64,000 nucleotides of DNA, taken from assembly GCA_012517315.1 (NCBI GenBank), contig JAAYVE010000059.1:62001-126000 (forward strand), given 5' to 3'. Position 1 is the stretch's first letter. Each line of letters opens with the position of its first letter. The notes under the pieces were generated by a model. That model saw nothing but the letters and a program-made list of their open reading frames with translations. It did no database searches and was not told where the DNA came from. The DNA is from Deltaproteobacteria bacterium (GTDB lineage: Bacteria; Desulfobacterota; Syntrophobacteria; Syntrophobacterales; Syntrophobacteraceae). A program made the position numbers and the translations under genes. Positions 8,746-17,254 of this stretch are shown here, one piece after another.

Positions 8746-9440
8746 TTGGTGTCTTCAAGGACCCCGTCTTTGATGCAGAGCTCCACGGTGGCGAAGGGGT
8801 CCACGAGGGTGCTGTGCGTGGCGATGATCACCGTGCGACCCAATTCCCGGTTCAGCCGGACCAGAAGCCCGATGACGATCTGTCCGTTGGTGCTGTCGAG
8901 ATTGCCGGTGGGTTCGTCGGCGAGAATGATGCGGGGATCGTTGATGAGAGCCCGGGCGATGGCGGTGCGCTGCATCTCCCCTCCGGAGAGTTCGGCGGGG
9001 CGATGGTCCTTTCGGGGCGAAAGGTTCAGCCAGTCCAGCAGCTCCAGCGCCTTCCTGTCCACAAACTGTCTTTTACGCCCCGCAAGCAGTGCCGGAAGGG
9101 CCACGTTCTCCGCCACCGTGAGAGTGGGGAGCAGGTTAAAGGACTGGAAAACCATGCCGATGACCTCACGGCGAAAGCGGGTGAGGTCTTCCTCGGTGGC
9201 TTTGAGCAGGTCCTGGTCCGCCACGAGGAGCTGCCCGGAGGTGGGGCGGTCCAGTCCTGCGAGCAAGGCGAGGAGGGTGCTCTTGCCGGAACCGCTGTTT
9301 CCCTTGAGGGCAACCATTTCCCCGTCGCCGATGTCCAGGTCGATGCCGTCGACCCCCACCACTTGGGTGGTTCCAAACTGGTAAAGCCTGGTCAGATCTC
9401 GGGCGACGATGATAGGATGCTTCACTGCAGGTCTTTCCAT
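8727..9440 (-). CDS. ABC transporter ATP-binding protein, MacB/LolD type
   Basis: 237 residues, full length for a LolD/MacB-type ATPase. Walker A is GNSGSGKST, the signature is LSGGEMQRTAIARAL, Walker B with switch is IILADEPTGNLDS, and the H-loop is IIATHS. It is the first gene of the operon and overlaps the permease gene by 19 bp. The DEPTGNLDS motif and the pairing with an FtsX-type permease point to a mechanotransmitting transporter rather than a classical importer. The start ATG (MERPAVKHP) fits the family's usual N-terminus. Confidence 0.92.
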   Translation of the reverse strand: MERPAVKHPIIVARDLTRLYQFGTTQVVGVDGIDLDIGDGEMVALKGNSGSGKSTLLALLAGLDRPTSGQLLVADQDLLKATEEDLTRFRREVIGMVFQSFNLLPTLTVAENVALPALLAGRKRQFVDRKALELLDWLNLSPRKDHRPAELSGGEMQRTAIARALINDPRIILADEPTGNLDSTNGQIVIGLLVRLNRELGRTVIIATHSTLVDPFATVELCIKDGVLEDTKCHEQV

Positions 9441-9663
9441 GAATGTGTTGGGCGCGAACCGCGAGCAAAGCGGCCAATGGCCTCCTATCGCATGGACGGC
9501 TCAACATCATAGCACAAACGACCCGCCGGGAGACCTCCAAATGATGGAAAAACTCGTTGCCTTTCAAGACAAGGAAGGAGTAGTGTCTAACAGGGGTTGA
9601 AGGATCGTTCTGGAAAGGCCGGTGGTGATCCCCGGATGATTTGGAAAATCGCTCAGAAGGCTG

Positions 9664-9700
9664 TCCCGGGAACTCCCCTGCCGATTCCCGGGATGTTTTT
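9664..9700 (+). terminator. hairpin with T-tract (terminator or attenuator)
   Basis: A perfect 9-bp stem (9664-9672 with 9685-9693, TCCCGGGAA / TTCCCGGGA) and a 12-nt loop, followed at once by TGTTTTT. This is the form of a rho-independent terminator on the plus strand. No plus-strand gene ends upstream, so it may instead be an attenuator in the leader of the gene at 9819. Confidence 0.55.
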
Positions 9701-9721
9701 ATGCCGTTTACCGGCAAGCAT

Positions 9722-9750
9722 CCTCTTGCCGTAGGCAAAAGAGGTCTTTT
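9722..9750 (+). terminator. second hairpin with T-tract in the same leader
   Basis: CCTCTTGCC pairs with GGCAAAAGAGG across a GTA loop with one bulged A, followed by TCTTTTCC. A smaller stem (TGCCG / CGGCA, about 9703-9717) lies between it and the first hairpin. The 3' end is about 70 nt before the start codon at 9819. Confidence 0.45.
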
Positions 9751-9818
9751 CCATTCTAATCCCGGTGGAGTGATCTTCTCCCTCACGGCCTCAAAGTGTC
9801 ACAGAATGGAGCGGCGGC

Positions 9819-10337
9819 ATGGATCTCAGCGTCATCGACAAGATGAAAGAGAAGGAGTTGCGTGACTACCTGGAGTTCCTCCTGTGGCACTACCGGGTCG
9901 TGGATGCCTTTTGGTTTCTCTACACGGAAGAACAGTTCGGAATTTCCGAGGCGGAGAGCATGAACCAGAGGGTCTGGGGAAAGGTGGCCAGAATGGCCGC
10001 AAAGGATATTATCAGACGCTTCGGCATTGAGGAAAAGGGGCTTGCGGGATTTATCAAGGCCCTACGACTTTTCCCGTGGTCCATACTCGTGGGCTACGAA
10101 ATCGAGGAAAAGGCAGGCGAGGTTCACCTCGCCGTTCCGCACTGCCCTGCTCAGGAGGGACGCCTCAAACACGGACTCGGAGAATACCACTGTAAGGAGA
10201 TGCACCGCGACGAATTCACGAGCTTTGCCCACGTCATCGATCCCACCATCCGGGTGGAGTGCCTTTATGCGCCGCCGGACCCCCATCCGCGGGAATACTT
10301 TTGCAAATGGCGCTTCACTGTGGGGGGGCGGACATGA
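9819..10337 (+). CDS. DUF6125-like cysteine-rich protein
   Basis: 172 residues. The N-terminal half is helical ([20 protein letters not shown]). The C-terminal half carries a pattern I associate with DUF6125-type proteins of anaerobic deltaproteobacteria: [20 protein letters not shown], then [18 protein letters not shown] and FCKW. Four cysteines and several histidines suggest a metal- or cofactor-binding site, but no function is established. The ATG follows a GGAGCGG ribosome binding site. It stands alone, behind a leader rich in hairpins, which suggests that expression is controlled after transcription starts. Confidence 0.8.
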   Translation: MDLSVIDKMKEKELRDYLEFLLWHYRVVDAFWFLYTEEQFGISEAESMNQRVWGKVARMAAKDIIRRFGIEEKGLAGFIKALRLFPWSILVGYEIEEKAGEVHLAVPHCPAQEGRLKHGLGEYHCKEMHRDEFTSFAHVIDPTIRVECLYAPPDPHPREYFCKWRFTVGGRT

Positions 10338-10675
10338 GAAAACATGCGACCTACCCGCCCCCTCGCTCAAATCCTTTTCCACGGCGGTTTCGGTGACCCA
10401 AGAACCATCGGAGGGGGAAGCCTTTGCATCACCTCGATCAGGCTCAGGGGACGGATTCCGCTTTTTCATAAACCCTGGGAGGGCAACTGACTCCAACTGT
10501 TGGTTCTTCTTGGCGCAATCACACGCCTTTTACATCCTTCTTTGCATCCTCCACCTTGCCCAAACATTCCAAGCGTTGCCCAGCCCCTCGTTTTCATGGG
10601 CAGCAAAGTGGAGGCCCGAAAGCTCGGGTTGTCCCGTCCCATCCGGTCCCAGGCCATGCGGCAGGCACACGGACC

Positions 10676-11122
10676 TCATTTTACCTGGACCTTGATCTCC
10701 TTCTTCTTGGCTTCCTCGGTTTTGGGGAGTGTCACCGTCAGGACCCCCTTGTCGAAGGTCGCCTCAACCTTGTCCGTCTGAACGGGGGCAGGCAGGCGGA
10801 AAGACCTCTGGAATGACCCGTAGTAGCGTTCGACACTATGATATCGCTCGCCGCTTCGTTCCTCTTCCTTCCTCTTTTCGCCCTTGATGGTGAGCACGTC
10901 TCCCGAAAGGCTCACATCGATGTCGGAGGCGTCGAGGCCCGGAAGGTCGGACTTCACAACGATCGCCGTCTCCGTTTCCAGAAGATCTGCCGAAGGCTGC
11001 CAAGTCTCTGCAAATGGCCGGGAGAAGAAAGATTCACCAAAAAACCGATCCCACAGCCTTTCCATCTCCCTGCGAAAAGGTTCGATCTCTTTCCTGAAAG
11101 GTTTCCACGGCATCAGGTCCAT
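10676..11122 (-). CDS. Hsp20 / alpha-crystallin small heat-shock protein
   Basis: 148 residues, normal for the family. The alpha-crystallin domain spans about residues 43-140 (PSADLLETETAIVVKSDLPGL, SGDVLTIKGEKR, SFRLPAPVQTDKVEATFDKG) and ends with GVLTVTLPK. These proteins form oligomers that hold unfolded proteins for refolding by ATP-driven chaperones. The start has a strong AAAGGAGGT binding site 8 nt upstream. The IKVQVK tail carries an IxV-like motif that could dock on the crystallin fold. Confidence 0.95.
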   Translation of the reverse strand: MDLMPWKPFRKEIEPFRREMERLWDRFFGESFFSRPFAETWQPSADLLETETAIVVKSDLPGLDASDIDVSLSGDVLTIKGEKRKEEERSGERYHSVERYYGSFQRSFRLPAPVQTDKVEATFDKGVLTVTLPKTEEAKKKEIKVQVK

Positions 11123-11293
11123 ACTTCATACCTCCTTTAATGATTCAGCAGCCCTCCCAGGGCGGAACACTTTGCAGAGCAAAATCCGAGGACTCATGCG
11201 TTGTCCTCGTCTGAAAACCAGGACTGTAAAAGAATCGATGTTATCGAGCCGATCACGCCCTGAAGCAATGAAAAGTGTTTGATCGCAACTAGT

Positions 11294-11323
11294 TATATAA
11301 TTACGCAATCACGTCTGTGTAAA
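11294..11323 (-). promoter_or_regulatory. possible sigma-70-like promoter for hsp20
   Basis: On the minus strand TTTACA (11323-11318) is followed after 18 nt by TATATA (11299-11294). Transcription would start near 11287, giving a leader of about 165 nt before the hsp20 start codon. No heat-shock sigma-32-like element was recognised. Confidence 0.35.
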
Positions 11324-11516
11324 GGGGGAGAGAGGGGGATATCCCCCTTTTGCCGGTTCCGATGAAGGTGAGGCGGATCTTCAGTGGACCGGAGGCGATC
11401 CTCCCGAACTCTTGAGATATGACGGAGGACACGGCCACCGGCCGAGCCTCGGGGTTGTGCCGCAGATGGGTGACGACTGTCGGTTATGGACCCCCTTTCG
11501 GTTGCCAGGGTCTGGT

Positions 11517-12626
11517 TCAGGAGGCGAGGGAGACCAGGAGATCCAGGTACACCTGCGCGGCCAGGAGCACGTCCTGAAAAAGAACCGACTCGTCCGGGGC
11601 GTGGGCCTTTTCCAGTTCTCCCGGCCCCAGAAGTATGGGTTTCATACCTGCCGCCCACAGGATGTTGGCATCGGAATGGCTTGGGAAAGCCATGGGTTTC
11701 CAGGGGATGGAACGCGAAGCGTAAATCCTTTTGAGTTTGTCGGCCATGGCCCCCTTTTCGGGGAGTTCGTAGCCGGTATGGATGGTCTCGAAACGGATGA
11801 ATCCGTTGAAGTCAGGCGATTCGGACCGGGTGCGGTCAAAAATCTCCTCGATTTCCATGGCCACCTCACCCAGGGGGGCCGTGGGAGGAAGGTGAATGTC
11901 GAGCCAGGCGTCGCAGCGTTCAGGCACGGCGAATCCCGACTGCGAGCTGGAAAGGTCCCTGATGTTGAACGTGATGTCCTGCCTGTTTGTCTCGATGTGC
12001 TGACTCATGGTGAGCAGGAGGCGGAGCATCGTGTCGATGGGGTTTTGCACCAGGTTGGCGAGGGAAGCGTGCCTCCGCTTTCCCCGCGTAGTGATGTGCA
12101 CCTCGATGTACCCATAGTCGCTGAAGCAGGGCTGGACACTGGTGGGTTCACCAATGACGGCCCACGGGAAATGGTACTCCCGTACGAGTCTTCTCGCTCC
12201 GTCCCCTTCCTCTTCCTCCCCCACCACGAATGCAAGAGCTGCGGGGGGATGCGTGGGGACAATGCTGCAAAAGGCGGTATAAGCTTCGATCATGGCCGCG
12301 CATCCCCCCTTCATATCAGCGGCGCCAAGCCCCACCAGCAGGTCTCCCAGGTCTTCGTGCCCAAAATCGTCCAAATCGTAGGCCATGACGGTGTCCAAAT
12401 GCCCGAGGAGGACAAGCTGCGTTTCATCTTCGGGTGGAAGCACGATGAGATTGTTCCGGTTGCCTTCCACGTTTTGGAGCATGGGTGAAAAGCCGTGCTG
12501 CTGGAGATAGTCGTGGACGAAGTCCGTAATCTCCTCTTCCTTGCCGGATGGGCTGTAAATGTCGATCAGGCGGCTCAGCAGCTGCCGGAGCCGTTGAGGT
12601 TGAATCGCCGGGTGGATGGATTCCAT
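11517..12626 (-). CDS. M20-family metallopeptidase (ArgE/DapE/LysK-like)
   Basis: 369 residues. Zinc-site motifs of the M20 family are clear: GHLDTV (first histidine and its partner aspartate), GLGAADMKGG (bridging aspartate), GEEEEGDGAR (catalytic glutamate) and IGEPT. A dimerisation-lid insertion lies between about 185 and 290 (GKRRHASLANLVQNPID). Such enzymes remove an acyl or amino group from small substrates such as N-acetyl-lysine, N-acetylornithine or dipeptides; the sequence does not settle which. It begins 14 bp after the stop of a GNAT gene, so the two probably form an operon in which one protein acetylates and the other hydrolyses, though that pairing is inference. Confidence 0.88.
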   Translation of the reverse strand: MESIHPAIQPQRLRQLLSRLIDIYSPSGKEEEITDFVHDYLQQHGFSPMLQNVEGNRNNLIVLPPEDETQLVLLGHLDTVMAYDLDDFGHEDLGDLLVGLGAADMKGGCAAMIEAYTAFCSIVPTHPPAALAFVVGEEEEGDGARRLVREYHFPWAVIGEPTSVQPCFSDYGYIEVHITTRGKRRHASLANLVQNPIDTMLRLLLTMSQHIETNRQDITFNIRDLSSSQSGFAVPERCDAWLDIHLPPTAPLGEVAMEIEEIFDRTRSESPDFNGFIRFETIHTGYELPEKGAMADKLKRIYASRSIPWKPMAFPSHSDANILWAAGMKPILLGPGELEKAHAPDESVLFQDVLLAAQVYLDLLVSLAS

Positions 12627-12640
12627 GGCTTCACCCTTCT

Positions 12641-13207
12641 CTATTCCTCATCGTCCACTTTGTAACGGGAAGGGGACCTGCCGTTGGTCTTCTTTTCACG
12701 ATACTGCTTCAACTGGGGATCCAGATTGAGGGCGAGGTAGATGTGCTGCTGGGGGTTGCCGAAACCCATCTTTCGAAAGAAATGGAGTGCGGGCAGGTTG
12801 TCCGCCTCCGAATCCACCAGGAGCATGCGGACGCCGTCCTCCAGCATGAGGTCGCGAAAACGGTTGAAAAGCTTGGATGCGATGCCGTATCCTCGGAATT
12901 CCGTATCGATTCCCAGCCAGACAAGGTAGCCGTACTTCCACGCGGAATGACTCTTGGTGACCGTGGTCCCCAGGGCGAAACCCACGATCTGCTCGTCCAC
13001 CTCGGCGACAAGGCAGAATTCCGAATCCGATTGAAAGAAATTGATGACCTCGTATTCGTCCCAGGTTCTGTACAGGTTGGGCACCTCTCTCGCGGTGAAC
13101 AGTCTTTCTCCGAGATGAAAAACGGAGGCAATGTCATCGATTTCCATGTTGCGGATTTCGACCAGGATTCTTTTTTTCTTTTGGTGTGTAGTCTCTTCCA
13201 TGTCCAT
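12641..13207 (-). CDS. GNAT-family N-acetyltransferase
   Basis: 188 residues. The GNAT fold is seen in EIRNMEIDDIASVFHLGERLF (beta1-alpha1), LVWLGIDTEFRGYGIASKLF (beta4 and the acetyl-CoA loop, with R-G-Y-G-I-A matching the usual RxxGxG/A) and ALHFFRKMGF (alpha4-beta6). It resembles ribosomal-protein or small-molecule acetyltransferases of the RimI type. The tail after residue 160 is basic and likely disordered. It is upstream of, and close to, the M20 peptidase gene. Confidence 0.88.
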   Translation of the reverse strand: MDMEETTHQKKKRILVEIRNMEIDDIASVFHLGERLFTAREVPNLYRTWDEYEVINFFQSDSEFCLVAEVDEQIVGFALGTTVTKSHSAWKYGYLVWLGIDTEFRGYGIASKLFNRFRDLMLEDGVRMLLVDSEADNLPALHFFRKMGFGNPQQHIYLALNLDPQLKQYREKKTNGRSPSRYKVDDEE

Positions 13208-13844
13208 GTTGCGTCACTTTTGCCTGCTTCCTTTGCGCAAGCGTCTTCCCCCTCTCTCCACGTCACGCACGCGAGTGGAGAAAGGGGTATTTTGACGATT
13301 CACCCTGTTTTGACGGATCTTGTCTTTCCGTTTCAGATCCCCATATTTTCCAAACCGACCGCTTCCCCGCCCTGCCATGAGACATTTCTCCCCCAGTTCG
13401 AATGGAGCTGTTCCTTTGCAGGACCACCGGCGGCAGCGAAGGAGAGATCAGTTTTGCAGGATTGGGTCTCGAGGCTTCCCGCACGGTGGGACACGAACTA
13501 TAACCATTGCTTGATATTTATCAGACTCTTCATGGCTCATAAAGTGACAAAACGGTTTCAACGCAGGCCGAAGCGCCCTTGAGACTGTGACGCGACCCCT
13601 GCCCCGTTTTGTCGCGGCCCCGGAGTTGTGCGAGTAAGGCGCCGACGAAGTACAAGAAAAGAGGTGCACATGGAAAGAGAACGGCCCTCGTTGGCGACTG
13701 CACGCGTCGCGAGACACAGGGCAGGGAGTCCGCGTGCTGCTGCATGGGGCGAGATGTAGTGGTGTGGGATCCTCCCGAAACCCGTTTAGGAATGGGAGTC
13801 GACGAAGCCGCCTTGAGTTGGGGCATGCGGAGAATCCTGGTGGC
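13208..13844. other. intergenic region, 637 bp, no gene recognised
   Basis: The longest gap in the left half of the window. It lies upstream of the GNAT gene and downstream of the response-regulator gene, both on the minus strand. Open frames of 60-145 codons exist on both strands but overlap each other and show no family features. I saw no clear terminator, promoter or RNA gene. A short AT-rich patch at 13495-13555 is the likeliest place for the GNAT promoter. Confidence 0.45.
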
Positions 13845-14528
13845 TCAACGACCGTTGGACAGATCGGGATAAAGCTTTTCCACACACTGGGGGCACATGC
13901 CGTGCGTCAACCGGGCTTCGGTATTCTCCGTGAGGTATTTCTCCAGCAACACCCATGATTTTTGGTCCAAAGGGTCTGCGTCCTTGAGCCTGATTCTCTT
14001 GCAGTGGGAGCAGATGGGCAGGAGGCCCCGCAACGTCCTGATTTCACTCAAGGCCAGCGCCAGTTTCGTGTTCAGGTGATGGAGTTCCCGATTCTTTGTG
14101 GAAAGTTCTTCGTTTTTCCGGTCAACGGCGTCCCTCATGGCCTTGAGTTCCAGGTGGGCATGCACCCTTGCCAGGAGTTCGTCCGCATTGAACGGCTTGG
14201 TCACGTAATCCACCGCTCCCAGTCGCAGCCCCCGGACCACATCCTCCACCTCCGTCTTGGCCGTGAGAAAGATGATGGGGATATTCCCGGATTCAGGAAG
14301 AGATTTGAGAATCCTGCAGGTTTCGAACCCGTCCATTTCCGGCATCATGACGTCCAGGAGTATCAGGTCGAAAGAATCCTCCCGGACCATTTCAAGAGCC
14401 TGCCTGCCACTGGTGGCGAAAGAGAGAATATAGCCTTGGTCGCGCAGGATGTTTCCAAGGATCTGGATGTTCTTGGCAATGTCGTCCACGATGAGAATGG
14501 TGGCGCACCCGCTTTCCATTTTATCCAT
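13845..14528 (-). CDS. response regulator with C-terminal Cys4 module
   Basis: 227 residues from the ATG at 14528, which overlaps the stop of the kinase gene (ATGGATAA). Residues 10-130 are a receiver domain: ILIVDD, LILLDVMMPEMDGFE with the phosphorylated aspartate, FLTAKTE and VDYVTKPF. A coiled-coil stretch follows (about 130-170), then a compact module with ICSHCKRIRLKD and HGMCPQCVEKLYP. The two CxxC pairs look like a zinc-ribbon, a C-terminal module seen on many receiver proteins of environmental bacteria. There is no DNA-binding or cyclase domain, so output is probably by protein contact. Confidence 0.9.
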   Translation of the reverse strand: MDKMESGCATILIVDDIAKNIQILGNILRDQGYILSFATSGRQALEMVREDSFDLILLDVMMPEMDGFETCRILKSLPESGNIPIIFLTAKTEVEDVVRGLRLGAVDYVTKPFNADELLARVHAHLELKAMRDAVDRKNEELSTKNRELHHLNTKLALALSEIRTLRGLLPICSHCKRIRLKDADPLDQKSWVLLEKYLTENTEARLTHGMCPQCVEKLYPDLSNGR

Positions 14529-17148
14529 GGCGGCACTCCGCCTCATCCATTGAAGAGATGAGCTTCGGGTAGGATTCCAGGGTTTCACGAATGTTTTCAA
14601 TGTCGAAGCCGCTCACGTGAAAGAGCAGGTCTTCGCCGAATCGCGAGAGGGCTACCACGCCGTGTTCGTCCCCAAGGGCCTTGACCCTCGCCCCGAACTC
14701 CTCGATATCCGTGATGCGCTGCTTCCTCATGGTTTCCGTCCATTGGGTCATGAGGTCGTTTTGCAGCAGGTTTCGCACGTCGCTGGCGACCAGCTCCAAC
14801 CGACGAAACGGCCGGCCGGATGCGTTCTCGCCTGTGATGCACCGGGAGGGATTGTCGGTCTCGTCCTTCGGGATGGAACCGATGAAGCGGGCCAGGCGGC
14901 GGACCAGTGTTTCTCCGTCGAAGGGCCGGAACAGATGATCGTCGAAAGGACTGCTCAGGATTCGGTCCCTCGCCTCCTTTAGGCCCAGGGCGGTCACGGC
15001 GATCACGGGGATGTCTCTCGTCTGGGAGTGGCCCTTCAATGCCTTGACTGCCTCGAAACCGTTCATGACCGGCATCTTCAGGTCCATCAATATGATGTCC
15101 GGATTATGTTTCAAAGCGAGTTCCACAGCCCGGGCACCGTTATCGGCAACCAGGATCGATACGTCATGATCCTGGAGAAACTCCCCGATGAGGCGACGGT
15201 TGACCTCCAGGTCGTCGGCGACGACGATGGTGCCGTGGAGTGAAGGTTGCTGCCGGCGCTCCCCGTGGGTGACGCTTTCGCAGGCGAGGCCGGGGGAACA
15301 GACATGGACGCCGGGGATCTTCACGGTGAAGATGCTTCCATGACCTAAGGAACTCTCAACGGTGATTGTCCCTCCCATGACCCCCACCAGGTTTTTCGAG
15401 ATGGTCAAACCCAGGCCGCTGCCGCCGTAGCTCTTCGAGCCATGTCCACACTGCTGGGTGAAGGATTCGAAGATGCCCTCTGTCGCAACGGGGGGAATAC
15501 CGGGTCCCGTGTCTTCCACCCTGAGCACGAGGTCGAGGACGCCTTCCCCGGCAGTGAATTCCCCCAGTGCACTGAGTTTCACGTGACCTGATTCCGTAAA
15601 CTTGAGGGCGTTTCCCACGAGATTGAAAAGGACCTGCCTGATTCTCACCTCATCGAGCATGAGGTATTCCCGGATTGCAGGACCGATTTCCGTGATCAGG
15701 GCCACGTTCTTGCCTGCTGTGTAGACTGAGAAAATCTGCTGGATTTCACGGAAGATGCCGCTGATCTGGACCGGTTCCAAGTGGATGTCCATTTTGCCGG
15801 CCTCGATCTTGGAAAGATCGAGGATGTCCGAAAGAAGGGACAAAAGGCTCCTACCACTGGATCGAATGGACTCCAGGTAATTCCTCTGCTTGGGATCCGT
15901 GATCAGGGCACCCAGCAGGTCCGTGAAACCGAGAATGGCGTTGATGGGTGTCCTGATTTCATGGCTCATGTTGGCGACGAACTCGCTCTTGGACCTGCTT
16001 GCCATTTCCGCCGCCTCCCGTTCCCTCTCGGCTTGTTCCTTGTCTTTCCTTTCGGTGATGTCCACCAGGGAACCCTCGAGACGGCTCACATTTCCCCATG
16101 CGTCGAGGTGGCCACTTGCGGATATGGAAAACCAGCCGACGGTTGCGTCTCTGCGGAAGAGGCGGGTTTCAAATCCGATCACATAGCGGTTCTGCCGGAG
16201 AAGCAGCTCGAGCCGTTCCACACTATCCCGGTCCACAAAAAGCTGCCGGGCCACGTTGGAAACGCTTTGCAAGAGCTCTTCCTGTGATTCGTAGCGCAAG
16301 AGCTTGACCATAGCAGGGTTCACCGTCAGGAAGCGCCCTTCCACACCTCCCGTCCATTGAAAAATCCCTTCTATGGCGTTTTCGAATATCTTTCTGTATT
16401 TTTGCTCCGCTGCCTTTATCGTCTGCTGCCCCTCGAAGAGCCTCAGCGACATGTTGTTGAATGCTCGGCCCATGTCTCCAATTTCGTCGTCCGACGCGAT
16501 GTGAACGGTCTGTCCCAGGTGCCCCTCTTCCACCAGGCCCATGGCCTTGCGGAGTACCGTCACGGGTCGGATGACCAGGCGTGTCAGGGAGACGTTGAGA
16601 ATCACGCCCATGAGGAGCAGGGTAATCCCCAGGAGAATGACAAAAACGGCGATGGACAGGTTTCTTTCCTGGTTCAGTGGGGACAGGTCATAGTAAATGC
16701 GAAAGAAACCCAGTTGGCTTCCCATGTTCTGGATGGGACTTGTGTAAACCATACAGGGCTTTTCATCCTCGATGCGGGTCACCCTGTGGAAGCTGCCGGC
16801 TGCCTTTTTGTCGTCGGCGTATTTGAATGCACTGGGGAGCACGATGCCTCTGGATGCGATGGGGCTGCCGTCAGACCGGGAGATCGCCGCCCCGATGATT
16901 CCATCCGTGCGCAGAATCTCCTCCAGGAACACCTCCAGGTCTTCGTCCCGTCCTGCAAGCATGCCCAGGATGATCTGGTTGTGCTTCTGCCGGCAAAGAG
17001 TATCCAGAAGGAGTTGGACGCCCTTCATCCGATCCTCGTAGCGCCTCATTTCCAGGGGGTACAGGATTACGGCGAAGATCCCCGTGATGAGCAGGGATGC
17101 AGCAAGAATGGCAATATTCACCTTGAAATGGAGGCTTCTGAAAGCCAT
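14521..17148 (-). CDS. membrane hybrid histidine kinase (HAMP-PAS-HisKA-HATPase-REC)
   Basis: 875 residues. Helix 1 lies at about 9-30, an extracytoplasmic sensor at 31-160, helix 2 at 163-188, HAMP at 190-242, PAS at 248-370, then HisKA with MSHEIRTP (H396), the ATPase domain with NALKFT, EDTGPGIP and GGSGLGLTISK, and a receiver with phosphorylatable D689 in LMDLKMPVMNG. A helical tail (780-875) resembles the extension often found after the receiver in such hybrids and has no obvious Hpt histidine. The downstream response regulator overlaps this gene's stop and is the likely partner. The signal sensed is unknown. Confidence 0.92.
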   Translation of the reverse strand: MAFRSLHFKVNIAILAASLLITGIFAVILYPLEMRRYEDRMKGVQLLLDTLCRQKHNQIILGMLAGRDEDLEVFLEEILRTDGIIGAAISRSDGSPIASRGIVLPSAFKYADDKKAAGSFHRVTRIEDEKPCMVYTSPIQNMGSQLGFFRIYYDLSPLNQERNLSIAVFVILLGITLLLMGVILNVSLTRLVIRPVTVLRKAMGLVEEGHLGQTVHIASDDEIGDMGRAFNNMSLRLFEGQQTIKAAEQKYRKIFENAIEGIFQWTGGVEGRFLTVNPAMVKLLRYESQEELLQSVSNVARQLFVDRDSVERLELLLRQNRYVIGFETRLFRRDATVGWFSISASGHLDAWGNVSRLEGSLVDITERKDKEQAEREREAAEMASRSKSEFVANMSHEIRTPINAILGFTDLLGALITDPKQRNYLESIRSSGRSLLSLLSDILDLSKIEAGKMDIHLEPVQISGIFREIQQIFSVYTAGKNVALITEIGPAIREYLMLDEVRIRQVLFNLVGNALKFTESGHVKLSALGEFTAGEGVLDLVLRVEDTGPGIPPVATEGIFESFTQQCGHGSKSYGGSGLGLTISKNLVGVMGGTITVESSLGHGSIFTVKIPGVHVCSPGLACESVTHGERRQQPSLHGTIVVADDLEVNRRLIGEFLQDHDVSILVADNGARAVELALKHNPDIILMDLKMPVMNGFEAVKALKGHSQTRDIPVIAVTALGLKEARDRILSSPFDDHLFRPFDGETLVRRLARFIGSIPKDETDNPSRCITGENASGRPFRRLELVASDVRNLLQNDLMTQWTETMRKQRITDIEEFGARVKALGDEHGVVALSRFGEDLLFHVSGFDIENIRETLESYPKLISSMDEAECRHG

Positions 17149-17254
17149 GGTTCAGACTCTCGGTCCAGCACTCCGCAACGGTGTGAACGGAGCCGTGCTG
17201 GGCCATAAGGCGCCCATCTTTACAAATTTCCTTTTTTTGTCCACTTTGTCCTCA

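Larger units (their letters stand above)
9441..9818. other. intergenic region with hairpin cluster
   Basis: 378 bp between divergent genes: the ABC operon leaves to the left and the DUF6125-like gene to the right. It has no gene, but three inverted repeats lie close together at about 9664-9750, two of them followed by T-tracts; they are annotated separately. A promoter for either gene was not identified with confidence. Confidence 0.5.

Noticed and set aside
11126-11308. 60-codon minus-strand frame upstream of hsp20
   Set aside because: TTG start, no binding site, and it covers the likely hsp20 promoter.
11412-12488. Plus-strand open frame of 358 codons
   Set aside because: Antisense shadow of the M20 peptidase.
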